Positions 22,592 through 34,821 of a DNA stretch of 64,000 nucleotides are shown in pieces. The stretch is from Physcomitrium patens (taxonomy: Eukaryota; Streptophyta; Bryopsida; Funariales; Funariaceae), in assembly GCF_000002425.4 (NCBI RefSeq), contig NC_037264.1:14758808-14822807 (forward strand). Direction: 5' to 3'. Both the position numbers and the translations under genes were made by a program. How positions within the stretch are numbered: the stretch's first letter is position 1; every line of letters starts with the position of its first letter. A model generated the notes under the pieces. It had not been told where the DNA came from, ran no database searches, and saw only the letters and a program-made list of their open reading frames with translations.

Positions 22592-24946
22592 TCATCTTGA
22601 TTTTGATGAATGTCGTCGATGAAAAGCCTCCACCGCCTTTACTGCATTTGTAAGATTCTTTATTGGCTCCCATGTGTGTTCACTAATATCATATCTGCGC
22701 CAATGGACAAGATATTCCAATTTATTTTGATGTCGCCTTGAATCTAAGACTTCTTCTACTTCAAACTCTTCATTATTGTCCACTTGTATAAGAGGAGGTA
22801 GAGCTTGTCATCTTCTTGGTATGTCCACTGTCTTGTATGGTTCAAGAAGAGACACATGGAATATTGGATGGATTTTCATTGACACCGATAGATATAAACA
22901 ATATGCAACTGGATTGATTTGTGTAGAAATAAAAAATGGTCCAAGTCTTCAACAGTCCAACTTGTCACTAGGACGAGTGGTCTTGATATTACGACAAAGT
23001 AGCCATACCTTATCACCCAAGAAGAATGGTGGTTGTTTCTTTCGATAGACATCCGCATTGACCTTTTGTTGTTCTTGAGTCTCTTTTAACTACGCCTTCA
23101 TCATTGCATATAGCTCTGATAAATGAATCGCTAAATCTTTCGCAGCAGGATTATTACCTTTTGAGAAGTCAAAAGTATCAAGTCGTGGATGATAACCATA
23201 ATTAGCAAAGAAAGGTATTTGTTTTGTAGAAGAATGTACCGTATTATTATAAGCAAACTCTGCCAATGGCAAAAGAGTTGTCCAATCATCTTGTTGGTAG
23301 TTAATGGTACATCTTAAATATTGCTCCAAAACTTGATTAACACGCTCCGTTTGTCCATCAATTTGATGATGAAATGTTGAAGATAGTTTTATATCTACTT
23401 TTAGAATCTTGAAAAGAGTCCGCCAAAATCTTGATACAAATTGGATTCTCCTATCTAATATAATATCTTTGGATAATCCATGATAGCAATAGGTATTGTC
23501 AAGAAAGAGCTTAGTTGTTTCTTCACCTGTAATAGATTTTGTACACAGTACAAAATGTGCCATCTTGGTAAAACAATCTACTATCATGAATATAAAGTCA
23601 TAAGAACCTGAGATTGGAAGATCCATGATGAAGTCCATAGAAACAAGAGACCATGATTGTTCTAGAACGGGTAATGGCTGAAGAAGTCCAAAAAGTCGAT
23701 GACGAGGAGTTTTTGATCTTGAGCAAATATCACATGATTGTACAAAATCTATGACTGCCTTCCACATTTGAGGCCATCAAAAATCCCTAGATATCAGCTC
23801 CAAATTCTTATTATATCCAAAATGTGCTGCTGTTGGGAAGTCGTGACAAGCTTGAAGAATATGTAAACGTGCTTCTCCTTCTGGAACATATAAGCGTCCT
23901 TCGAAATAGAGTAGGTTGTTCTTGAATTCAAATTTAGAAGAATCATGAGATTTAAAAGAATTATTCTTGATATCATGAACAAGAGGATCTGAAGACATAC
24001 TTAACTGGACTTGCTTAAGAAAAGTTAAATTAACAATCAATGTTGATTTTATTGTTTGAAGATCAAATTGCTCTAGCTTCAAGAGAACCATTCTTTGTTG
24101 CTCAAAAACTCCATCTCTTTCTTTTGGTCCAAGATAAGAATGTCTAGACAAGGCATTGAATAAACCTTGTTATTTTCCTGGCCGATAAGTGATGATGAAC
24201 TCGAATCTTGATAAAGACATGCTCCAACGAGCTTGACGACGATTTAATATGCATGCTGACATGAAATATTCAAGGTTCTTATGATCCATATACACGATGA
24301 CTAGACTAAAAGCGCCTTCTAGATAATGATGCCATTCTTGAAAAGAATCCACAATTGCAAGAAGTTCTTTGTCATGGATTTCATAATTGATTTCAACTGC
24401 TGAGAATTTTCTTGAATGAAAGGCTACTAGATGAAGTTTGTTATCTGTTCCCATTTAAGATAAAATCACACCCAGAGCAAAGTCTGATGCATGTGTTTCC
24501 ATAAAGAATGCTTTGGAAAAATCAACACGATACAAGATTGGTGCAGAAACAAATGCTGTCTTCAAAGATTCAAAAGCAACTTCCGCTTCTTGATTCCATT
24601 GGAGTTTGTCTTTACAAGTCAAATGTATAAGTGGAGCTGCAACTTGAGAGAAGTTTTTGATGAAGATCCGATAATAGTTGGCAAATTCTAAAAAGCATTG
24701 GACATTTCTTACCATTTTTGGAATCTTCCAATCTATAATAGTTTGAACTTTCTTAGGATCCATCATAAGTCCATCATTTGAAATGATGTAACCTAAAAAA
24801 TCAACTTGAGTAGTGTAGAATACACACTTTTCTATCTTGGCATAGAGTCCTACATATCTTAATTTTTGTAACACATGATGAACATGAAATTCATGTTCTT
24901 CTAGATTCTTAGAATAGTTCAAGATGTCGTCTAGATAACAGACCAC
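22592..24946 (-). pseudogene. pol fragments of element B: RT, RNase H, integrase, chromodomain
   Basis: In transcription order: RT 24455..24946 with catalytic YLDDILNYSK; RNase H 24170..24454; H2C2 region 23777..24151; integrase core 23090..23767 with MDFIMDLPISGS, FTKMAHF, LDRRIQFVSRFW and [14 protein letters not shown] (all three DDE positions present); chromodomain 22592..22783 (YLVHWRRYDISEHTWEP). RT and RNase H are separated by a TAA where element A has CAA. The longest intact piece, the integrase, is 225 codons. Confidence 0.87.
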
Positions 24947-25058
24947 AAAATCATCCTAAAACTCTCAAAAAACATTATTCATTAGATGTTGAAAAGCTGT
25001 TGGTGCATTTGTAAGTCCAAAAGGCATGATGTTGTATTCAAAATATCCCTACCTAGTT

Positions 25059-28000
25059 GATTATGTAAGTAATGATTAGATTTTTAGGAAGGCTTATAAG
25101 TTTTAAGAATTTTATTAAGTCAAGAATCATAAAAATAATACCTTAATAAGTCTTAAAAGAAATTATCTTGATTGAGTTAATATTTATTTTTATTTATTCA
25201 TATTGAAACCAATATTTAAAATAATATTTTATTATTTATGTTATTCATTAAATATTCATAAATGATAATAAATAAGAAAAAAAATATTAAAAAAAATTAT
25301 GAATTTTTAATAATTATTAGTTCCAAAATTTATTGCCTTAGGAATATGTAAAAACATGTGACCAAAGATTATTAATTTCTAAATATATTATCTTTGAAAC
25401 ATATAGAATATTTTTACTAAAACAATTATTAGATGACTTTTAAACAATTATTTTTATTAAGCATAGTAAAGACAAGGGTGAAGCCTTTCGTGCTCTTGTC
25501 AATTCCTTTCTTACTTCTAGTCTAATTGCAATAGTCTAAAACCTTCTTGCCTTTAGAAATAGTCATTCTAATTTCTTCTAGAATATAAATACTTCTTTAT
25601 TTATTTTTTATTATATTTCTTTGAAATACACTAAAATTTTTATTTTTATTCTTTTTATATTCTTGTTCTTAAGAAGAAGTTATGACAAGACTTAATTTTA
25701 AATATATGCTCAATGGATCAAATTTCAATCAATAATATATCTTTAAAAAATATTTTTTCTTACTAAAATAAAACTAAATTAATTCAAATCCAAGAATAAA
25801 TCATTATTCTAAGTTAGAGGACAATAAAGATTATTATTTCTTGGAAAGAACTTTATTAAGTCCAATTATACTTTTTTAAGCAATATTTAGCTTTTAATGT
25901 AAGTAATACTTAATATTAAGATTAATCAAAAACCAATAAGAAGAATTTTGTAGTACCTAAGGTGGCTTATATACCATTTAACTTCTTCTCCTAAAGTGGT
26001 TGTCTATTTCTAATTTTTAAGATCTCATTGATTTTTGACTTAAAAATTCTAAATCTAAACTTATTTTTAGGTCTAATCTTGTCCTTGCTAGATTAAATTT
26101 GATCTTGTACTTGCTCTTTTATTGGACAATGTTGTTCTCAAGTATGTTGCATTAATCAATAAATTTGTTTGATTCTTACTATAAATTAATTATATCTATA
26201 CTTCTTGTCTAATTCAAACATGACCAATCTAAAACCTATTTAGCTAAGTAGTTAACATGCTTATTTAATATTACAAGTTAACAATGATTTATGAAAAATA
26301 ATATTTTAAGATGATTTAAACTAATTTTGTTGAAAAATAAATTATCAAGGTATAGAAAATTAGATTTAATTTAATAAAAATATTTTCAAATATCCAAAAA
26401 AAATTAAAAATTTATTGATAATTTTTTAGTATTTTTAAGGAATTTTAAGAAGTTTTAGAGCATATTTAATGGATTTTTCTAAAAATGATTTAACCACTTT
26501 GGGAGGCTACTACAAAGAATCAAATTAAGATTCATAGGTCCAAAAACATTTTCTAGACTAATTTGGTATTTTTGAACATTATGATGAAGTAAATTTGCAA
26601 AAAAATAATTTTACTCATAGAAACTAGAATAAATAACAACTAAAATAGTAGTGGGAGGAGGTAAGGTGCATATGATTCATATGATTTGTAGCCTATAGGA
26701 GGTAGTGAAGAGGATACAACTAAGACCTCTTGGATCTTCTAAGGTACTACATAGACTACCTATGAGTCTTATTAAGGCTCAAACCTTTGACCACTTAATC
26801 AAGAAACCTTTGAGATAAATTCTAATTATCTTATTTTTTATCTTTTATCTTTTAATTATTATTTTTTAAAAAATAAAATAAAAAATATTTATTTTAAAAT
26901 AATTAAAAAGATAAAAAAAATTTATAAATTTATTATTTAATTTAATTTAATTTTTTATAATTTACCAAATAAAGTTTAATAAACATGTTGAGAATAATTT
27001 TAAAGTGTGTGTTTCTTTAGTTTTTCTTCTTTTATTTGTTCTTCCTTGATTTTTCTTTCTTCTTAGTATATGTGGTTCTCACCTCACACTTCCAGTTACA
27101 AACAAATTTTAAATAAGGCCACCTTATATTTGGATTAAAGAGTGAATTTTATTTTTATAAGTGTAAATTAGACAAAGGTTGGTAAAGGGATAAAAGTACA
27201 TCAACCATCAGAAGTGTGAGATTTTCTTTTAATCTGTTGTATGAATTTTTTATATTTTGGAAATATGTAAGCCAAATATGGCCAGACTTATTACATCTGT
27301 AGCATTGTTTATTTAGAGTATTTGCAGAAGTAATCATTTAAAGCAAATGAAATAATCCTCTATTGGCTTATTTTATAGTAGCAAAGACCTACAAATAAGG
27401 TGTTGTGCAACAATCTAGTAATTTGATGCAAAATTGATAGTAATAAGTTTGTAGAGAAGAAATAATAAATTTGAAACAGAGAGAACATTTTGGTGGATAA
27501 TAAAAAACTAAAAACTAATTGTATTTTCATTATTGTTATTTTTAAAATAGTATATAAATTAGAAAAGAAAAACTATTTTTAAGCTCAACAAAATACTATT
27601 TTTAATTCTTTAGACAAAAAACAATGAATTGTCAAGTAACAAATTAATAAAATAAAGATAAAATGAGACTTAAATGATTATTTAGCTATTTGTACCAATA
27701 TCAAAACCTATAAATCTATAAACAGCTTGTGGTTGCCACCTTTTGCTTCCAAATTGTGATGGATTGTAGTTCAAGTTCCTTGCTACCCAATTGAACAATC
27801 AACTTTTCACCTTGGGCTTCAAAACCTTGAAGTATTTGTCATTGATTTGATGACATGGGGCTCTAAAAATACCGCATCAGGGTGCTAATCAATCATCCAG
27901 ATTCAAGTCCAGGTTTAGAGCTGTCATATCAAGGACACAATTAGTATCAATTCCACAAATTAAAAAAGCCATTGACATATCTGCCTATACACCACATCTA
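25059..28000. other. AT-rich region with decayed repeat fragments
   Basis: No intact gene. An LTR relic of the gypsy family in plus orientation lies at about 25,465-25,700. A short dispersed repeat lies near 26,650-26,830. A degenerate zinc-knuckle frame on the minus strand (27155..27337, CYRCNKSGHIWLTY, last Cys replaced) suggests an old gag. The minus strand around 27,730-27,850 reads KLIVQLGSKELELQSI, which I could not assign. Confidence 0.5.
25465..25700 (+). repeat. LTR relic of the gypsy family, plus orientation
   Basis: Reads like the reverse complement of the element A LTR: ACAAGGGTGAAGCC, then CTCTTGTCAATTCCTTTCTT, ACTTCTAGTCTA, and AATAGTCATTCTAATTTCTT. Strongly decayed, and the ends are not definable. 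Confidence 0.6.
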
Positions 28001-28095
28001 TCACGGAACTTGGAAGTGGGGGGGCTTTAATAGATAAAACTAATAAATAAATAAAAAAATAAAGTTGTCTAAAAAGCAAGTGCCAATGCGCACTT

Positions 28096-28177
28096 GCCAC
28101 GTTAGATAAGTCAATAGTGGTGGTCCACGCGATGACTCAGTGTCGATCCACGAAGTACATGCGAATGCACCACGCGG
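28096..28177 (+). promoter_or_regulatory. ABRE/CE3-like motifs upstream of LEA gene 1
   Basis: Within about 600 bp of the LEA start are GCCACGTT (28096..28103) and two CCACGCG motifs (about 28125 and 28170). These resemble ABA-response and coupling elements found in LEA promoters. This is motif matching only. Confidence 0.35.
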
Positions 28178-28510
28178 CCGACGGAGGGATGCTCAGAATG
28201 GACACGAGTACCGCAACGTCGAAGCTGGAGTGGAAAACAGCGTAGTGTTCAGACCCATCGAGGCGGGAGTAGCGATGGTGTATGGCAACGCCGAGGATGG
28301 ATGAGATGAGGGGAGTCCACACACTGCGATGCGATGATCTCCCTCTCACTCCCAGCCCAACCATGGCAGTGGCGCGACCTCAGACCCTCACGAAACTTCG
28401 GCGTGTTTCGTGGCGAGCATGCAGTCAGTTTCCTCCCTGCAGCTCTGACGGCGCGTCGTATCGATTGCCAAGTGGCGCCTCTCCGCAGATGACACCCTCG
28501 TGCACCTGAT

Positions 28511-28517
28511 TATATAA
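28511..28517 (+). promoter_or_regulatory. TATA box of LEA gene 1
   Basis: TATATAA in an otherwise GC-balanced promoter, 169 nt before the ATG at 28686. This leaves room for a normal 5' UTR. Confidence 0.55.
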
Positions 28518-28685
28518 TCCACCTGCGTCCCTAGACTACGCACTAACCTGGTCTTGGTCTTATCATCCAGCTTCTATTAATCTCGGACAATTTTGTGCAT
28601 TTTAACCTGTAAGTTCTCCTTGCAGCTGTACGTTTCCGCTAATTATCTCTCCGGTGACAGTCTTCGATTCCAGTTTTTTGTCAAG

Positions 28686-29470
28686 ATGTCGACCTATGAA
28701 CAGACCAAGGAGCAGGCTGGACAGAAGGCCCAGGAGACCAAGGGATTTGGAGAGGAGAAGGCAGGACAGGCTCAGGGTGCCGCTAAGGTAGGTGTCTGGT
28801 TCGAGTGAATTCGATAGGGGTTGTGAGATGCTATGTGTACGTGGTCACGACTCGAATTTGTAATGTGACGACTGTCCCAACAAGTCTGTGGATGTCGTGG
28901 GATAGTGGGTAGGGAGAGTGCCAGGTGACTAGCACGATACTTGTGGAGCCGGTGGATGTGTGTGATAGATTTTTGAATAATTTTTGTTGATGATTTTAGA
29001 GCGCTGCTGGAACCGCTCAAGATAAGGCCAGTCAAGCTGTAGACTACGCAGGCTCCAAGGCCCAGGATGCGAAATCTGCCGCGAAGGACACTTCCCAGCA
29101 AGTAGGTGACAAAACCGCTGACGCCGCTGGGAGTGCTAAGGACAAGGCTGATGAGGCTAAGGACGCTGCAGGCGCTAAGGCAAGCGAGACCGGTAGCTAC
29201 TTAGGTGACAAGGTCAACCAGGCCAAGAGCGCAGCTGCCGACACCTCTGGCGCAACCCAGGACAAGGCTTCTGGTGCAGCTGGCACTGTCCAACAGAAAA
29301 CAAGTGAAGCTACAAACTATGCGAAAGACACTGCTGTGAGTGCCAAAGACACTGCCGTGGATGCTGCCACAAAAGCCAAGGACACTGCTGGAAACGTTTT
29401 GCAGCAGACTGGCAACTATGTGTCCGACGCCTTCAACCGTGCTAAGGAGACCGTTACACCCAAACAGTAG
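28686..29470 (+). CDS. group 3 LEA (LEA_4 type) protein 1
   Basis: A late-embryogenesis-abundant protein expected to protect membranes and proteins during drying. Two exons, 28686..28787 (34 codons) and 29000..29470, GT-AG, phase 0, give 190 aa. Exon 1 starts MSTYEQTKEQAGQKAQETKG. Exon 2 begins SAAGTAQDKASQA and is a run of 11-residue-type repeats rich in Ala, Lys, Asp, Gln and Gly (DKADEAKDAAG, KDTAVSAKDTA), ending ETVTPKQ. There is no signal peptide or membrane segment; such proteins are unfolded in water and become helical when dried. It is the upstream member of a tandem pair, with the same exon layout as the gene at 30765. Confidence 0.93.
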
Positions 29471-30764
29471 GGTTGAGTGGGATTGTTAGAATATTATTCT
29501 TGTGAATATGATAGTGGCTAGAATCACATTTGATTACTACATCACTATGTAAGACTTTGATTGATTTCTCGAATCTATCGATTTTGTAAAACTGTACTGT
29601 GTTCACATGTTGATTGTTTGATCGAAAAGGATTTGTTGGAAATTTTATGGTTTAGAAATGGCTCGTGTACGATGTCTACCGGCGGTAATGGAGCACTTGT
29701 TTGTTTCATCTCCACTTCGATTGACTATGATTTGGATTTTTTTTTGCATAGATTTTTGGTTAGTTAAAACTTTGTAGGAAATAATAATTTAGATGTGAGC
29801 TCTAATTTTCAACATTGCTGCTACGCCCAACCTACGAATCTCTCCAGATGTGAGGTCATACTTGGATGATTGTGATAACTTGGCATCCTTTTCATTATTC
29901 GCTATATTTCATCTGGACAATACTTTGACATCGAAAAGAATACACCTTAAATATGATTTTCTTACAATGTAAAAATATTGCTCCAAATCCAGCAAACTGA
30001 TTTGAAAGTTTTTACGATGTCGTAGTAGCACAACGAAAGAATATCTCTGGTTTTTTCGCAGTCAATCTGCTGCAGCTATTAAATAATACGATTAAAAGTA
30101 CTAATTTCTTGAGCTGGATGTGACTTAGCAGATTCTCTTACAATTTCTCGCCACCGTATGCAGAATGAGTACCGGAAGAATCGTGTAATAATTTTAGGAA
30201 ATGTTACTCATTTCTAGGATTCTTGTTCTGGACAAGTCTCCTTAGTGAACTACTATGATACCTATCAAGGAATCCATGCAATTAGTGAAATTTTGGGAGA
30301 ATTTGATTCGCTGCATGGGCAATGTACTTGCTGCAACGGAGAATTTCTTCAAAATAAAAAACTTGTCGTAAATTAGTTTAAAATAATCAATGCCGCTTTC
30401 TCAGGGTGAGGTTCTAGCGGCATCGCCTCATGCAAATATAGACGATCACCCTGACCAGCCAAGTGGCGTGGCGATCATGCATTTCCCGATCTCAAGGCCA
30501 GCTGGTCCATCCCCCTGACATGGCGGGATTGGCAGACACGTTGAGGCTGTACCAGCAATTTCATTGAACACCATTGCTCTTAAAATGTCGACGATCCTCC
30601 GCGATTTTTGAATTGCTTTTAGACAATCACATTCGATTTTCAGTCTGCCTTCCCACTAAATACCGTTTCATTGACATCTTGTGTATATTGTGCGCATAGA
30701 TCGGAGAATTTCTTTCTTTTTGGATTACTATTCTATTTCATATTCAATCTCAAGCTTAATCACC
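29471..30764. other. spacer between the two LEA genes
   Basis: 1.3 kb with the 3' UTR of LEA 1 and the promoter of LEA 2. An ACACGTTG motif at about 30,536 is ABRE-like. No extra gene seen. Confidence 0.5.
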
Positions 30765-31651
30765 ATGTCGACTTACGATCAGACCAAGGAGATGGCCGGA
30801 AAGAAGGCCGAGGAGACGAAGGCATTCGGTGAGGACAAGGCTGAGCAAGCTCACGGTGCCACGAAGGTACACACCCAGGATACTGATTGGGGATCACTGT
30901 CTTTTGTTACTCTGAATTCAAACCGGTTCTATTAAATTGAGACATGAATTCAATCGAGCTGGAATACTTCAGAGGATTGTTATTTAAGTGTAGCTTTAGT
31001 GAGTACGTATTGAATCAGTTTATGAGATTTGCTGCATAAGTAAATTTTGAAGTGGAAATTAGACGAGAGATGAGACTTATTGTCACATCTAGACCTCAAA
31101 TGATGTTGAATTCGTTGATTTCACAGAGTGCTACCGGAACTGCTCAAGACAAGGCTAGCCAGGCGGGAGATTACGCAGGATCCAAAGCTCACGACGTCAA
31201 GTCTGCTGCCTCTGATGCCGCTGGAACAGCTCAGGACAAGGGAAGCGACACGACTGGAGCTGCTAAGGATACGGCTCAACATGTAGGTGACAAGACTGCT
31301 GATACCGCTGGTGCCACGAAGTCCAAGGCTGGCGAAGCGAAAGACGCTGCAGGAAGCAAGGCTAGTGAGGCTGGCAGCTACGTGAGCGACAAGACCTCTC
31401 AAGGCAAAGATGCTGCAGCAGACACTGCAGGCGCAACCAAGGACAAGGCGTCAGGCGTTGCGGGTACTGCCCAGGAAAAGGCTGGTGGCGCTGCGGGATA
31501 TGCCAAGGATACTGCCGTGAGCGCCAAGGACACCACTGTGGGTGCTGCCACCCAAGCTAAGGATGCTGCTGGCAATGTTCTTCACCAGACCGGGGACGCC
31601 GTGGCCAACGCTTTCCAGGGCCTGAAGGACCCCGTAACTCCCAATCATTAG
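30765..31651 (+). CDS. group 3 LEA (LEA_4 type) protein 2
   Basis: Tandem paralogue of the gene at 28686. Exon 1 is 30765..30866 (again 34 codons, MSTYDQTKEMAGKKAEETKA); exon 2 is 31127..31651; GT-AG, phase 0; 208 aa in total. Exon 2 starts SATGTAQDKASQAGDYAGSK and continues with 11-residue repeats (AADTAGATKDKASG, KDTAVSAKDTT), ending GLKDPVTPNH. It is 18 residues longer than LEA 1 through extra repeat units in the middle. Composition, domain and likely role are as for LEA 1, with no targeting signal. Duplication followed by repeat-number change is the simplest history. Confidence 0.93.
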
Positions 31652-32690
31652 AACTGATCAGACGTTGCGATCTACCATGTTATGCAGTCCTCGCGTTTTG
31701 TATAGTAAATAAGACACCGCAAGCATTGGCTCTGGATTCAGCACGAGGTTGCGCGGCGCCATATTACTGTAAAGATGATGAAGTGAATATTTAACAGAGT
31801 GCTGGCGCCGGTTTCTAAGTTGATGCAATTCTGTTGTTTTAATCTAATTTACTTGTGAATGTTTCGTGCTGGGGGTTTACTGAAAAGCTCCAAGGACAGA
31901 TCAGAGAATATTGCAGCACGTCTCCCTCTATCTACCCACAAAGCTTATGAGCAAGGAATCAGATCAGTTTGGTAACATGGTCACTGAGATGAAATATGAT
32001 CAACATGTAGTAACATATGATTTGTACATGTAACATTTATTACCATCGTACACTAATGTCAATGTAATAGCAATGCTCATGTAACTTATGCATAACAAGA
32101 AGAAGCACCTCCTATTACTCATAATAATATTTCTTGATAATCTAATAGAAAGGTAGATTAAAATCTACAGGTATTTTGATATTTCTTTTCCAAATTATTA
32201 TAATATGAATAGAAATGTCAATGTTTGGATATTTAAACTATTTATTCTTTTTTCCTCCATTTTTAAAATAAATCATGTTTGAGTGAAAATTTGACTTGAG
32301 GTTAATTTCAATGAAAATGGTTGGATTTGAATTAATATTCTTAATAATTTTTAAAAATACATCCTTTCATAAATGTAATCCCTGAGAATAAATATTAATA
32401 AATATTATTTTAGAAAGAAATAGTTATATACAATTTCTCAATAATAGAAGATAGGATCAAATATTGTTTTAAAACATAAATATAGAAGTGTTATTATATT
32501 TATCAAACACATGTTAGTGAATTAGAAATATAATTAAGTATAAAAATTTTAAAATAGTATACAATATAGATAAGTCTTTAATTTTTGAATAATTCTATTG
32601 AAAATATTAGTTGTATCTATTTTGACTTCAAATAAAGTAATTTTTTAAATATAATATTTTAATTTTTTTATTGACTTATTAATAAACATA

Positions 32691-32743
<53 letters not shown>

Positions 32744-33157
32744 TGGACAAATATAATGAGAGCCAAACATATTTATAAGACTTTTGTTTGAAAAATATTT
32801 ATTCTAATCTTATTTTTATTTTATTTGATTATAATTCTAATAATTTAATATTTTATTACTTCATATACACTTAAATTAAGAATAAAATAAAAAAATATTA
32901 TTTGATATGTCAATAAAATGGATTAAATAATTTAATTTTAGTGACTTAAAATTACCTACCAACTAGTAGGATTTATTTTAATTCATAATTGTAGTACTTT
33001 GGATGTAAGTAAGAAGATACGACTAAAACCTCAAGGCCTTTGTAAGACACCCATATATACTACATGTGAGCCTTGATGAGGCTCAAATCCATGATCTATA
33101 AGCAAATTAATTTTGAAGTAAAATATATTTTACTTAATTTTTAATTATTTATTTGTT
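31652..33157. other. LEA 2 3' flank grading into AT-rich DNA
   Basis: Up to about 32,050 it is the 3' flank of LEA 2. After that it is AT-rich, with an (AT)n run at about 32,699-32,739 and a short dispersed repeat near 33,000-33,110. No gene seen. Confidence 0.55.
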
Positions 33158-33461
33158 CTATAGGATCTCTAATATGTATTGACTTTGTAAGATACATGCC
33201 TTAGCTTACAAGGCAAGTTTTCTACGTGTAGGCCACATAGTTAGCTTGTTCTTCAAACTACCATCATGTGTGGTACATGGCCAACTTATTGACCATATTT
33301 CTAACCTAAAAAGTCAATTAAAGACACCTATAAAGTCAAAGCAACATCCATGAAGCTTTTAGAAAGCTTTTATAAAAGATATTATGGAATTAATCTATTT
33401 TTACCTACTATTATCTAAATCATATAATTAATTATTAGTTTACATGTATATGTCCATGACA
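33158..33461 (-). repeat. truncated 3' LTR of element C
   Basis: Begins inside the LTR (at the equivalent of TTCTATAGGACCTCC) and ends at CATGACA followed by the polypurine tract. The outer part, about 200-250 bp, is missing. Confidence 0.82.
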
Positions 33462-33906
33462 TTACCCCTCCTTTTAGGAACGAGTTCCATAAAGAGCAGT
33501 CTTCATATGTTGAGAAAATCCAAGATACAACGAATTGTATTTGCCACATACTTTAATCTTTATTCTCTTTGAAGATAGTTTATAGGCCATTTCAACTATC
33601 AATAGTGTCCCATACCAAGGCAAGAAGATCACCCTATTATGTGGTCATTGTTGAAGCCTTCGTAACTTCCTTCAAATAAAATATTTAAAACATTGTCACG
33701 AGTTATTCCTACTTATAATAAAATCACTAAATATCAAGAGTCTCTTTGAAGGTTGTGATACCAAACATGTTGTATCTTGTTGTTTATTCGAGGAAGGACA
33801 TGTCGTTCTTGAAGATCTTCATCTTAAATTTGTTGTCTTGAAGGTTGTAACAATTGTAATGTCTCATCTAGTAAGTCCACAAATGAAAGCTCTTGAGTTG
33901 AATCTG

Positions 33907-34821
33907 CTAGTTGTTGATTCTCCAAAATCTTAATACAAATTGAGTCCTCTTATCAAATATAATATCTTTTGGTAATTTATGATATTGATAGATATTGTCA
34001 ACAAAAAGCTTGATAGTTTCTTTTCCTGTAATAGATTTTGTGCATGATACAAAATGTATCATTTTGATGAAGTAATCTACTATCAAAAATATAAAATTAC
34101 ACGATCTTGAGATTGGAAGATCCATGATAAAATCCATACAAATAGAAGACCATGATTTTTGTAGAATAGGTAATGGTTGAAGAAGTCCATAAGATCGATG
34201 CCGAGGAGTTTTTGACCTTGAATAAATGTCATATGATTGAACAAAGTCATTTATAGCCTTTCACATTTATGGGCACTAAACATCTCTAGATATTAGCTCC
34301 AGAGTCTTATTATATCCAAAATGTCATATTGTTGGAAAGTCGTGACGTGCTTGAAGAACACGTAAATGTGCTTCTCTTTTTGGAACATATAAGCATCCTT
34401 CAAAATAAAGTAGGTTGTTCTTGAACTCAAACTTAGAAGTATCACGAGACTTAAAAGAAGTTTTCTTAACATCATGAACAAGAGGATGAGAGGACATACT
34501 TGATTGAATTTGTTTGAGAAAATTTGAATCAACAGTCAATGTTGATTTCACTACTCATAGATGAAATTATTTTGGCTTCAATAAGATTGTCTTTTGTTAC
34601 TCAAAAGGTGCATCTTCTTCTTTAGATGCAAGATAAGAACATCTGAAAAGGTCATCAAACAAACCTTGTTGTTTTTCTGGCCAATAACTGATATTGAACT
34701 CAAATCTTGACAACGAGTCTGGCAATAATTCAAAATATGAGATGACATAAAATACTCGAGATTCTTGTGATCTGTATACATAGTGACTGAATTGGAAGTG
34801 CCTTCTAGATAATGACACCAT
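33907..34821 (-). pseudogene. decayed integrase and RNase H fragments, element C
   Basis: 33907..34137 keeps MDFIMDLPISRS and SITGKETIKLFVDNIYQYH from the integrase core. 34324..34551 is the H2C2-side linker (LLYFEGCLYVPKREAHLR). 34597..34821 is an RNase H remnant (VFYVISYFELLPDSLSRFEF) with frame breaks. Confidence 0.75.

Larger units (their letters stand above)
21500..25058 (-). mobile_element. Ty3/gypsy retrotransposon B, broken off inside RT
   Basis: Same family and orientation as A. It keeps the 3' LTR (21500..22033, 534 bp), the polypurine tract, chromodomain, integrase, H2C2 region, RNase H and RT down to the catalytic YLDD. Homology to element D stops sharply at 25,058 (after ACCTAGTT), after which unrelated AT-rich DNA begins. 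The RT N-terminus, protease, gag, priming site and 5' LTR are lost, so no target duplication can be defined. Confidence 0.9.

Noticed and set aside
31121..31648. Antisense frames opposite LEA 2
   Set aside because: Biased Ala/Lys/Asp codons of the LEA repeats leave the opposite strand open; Ser/Leu-rich shadow translations only.
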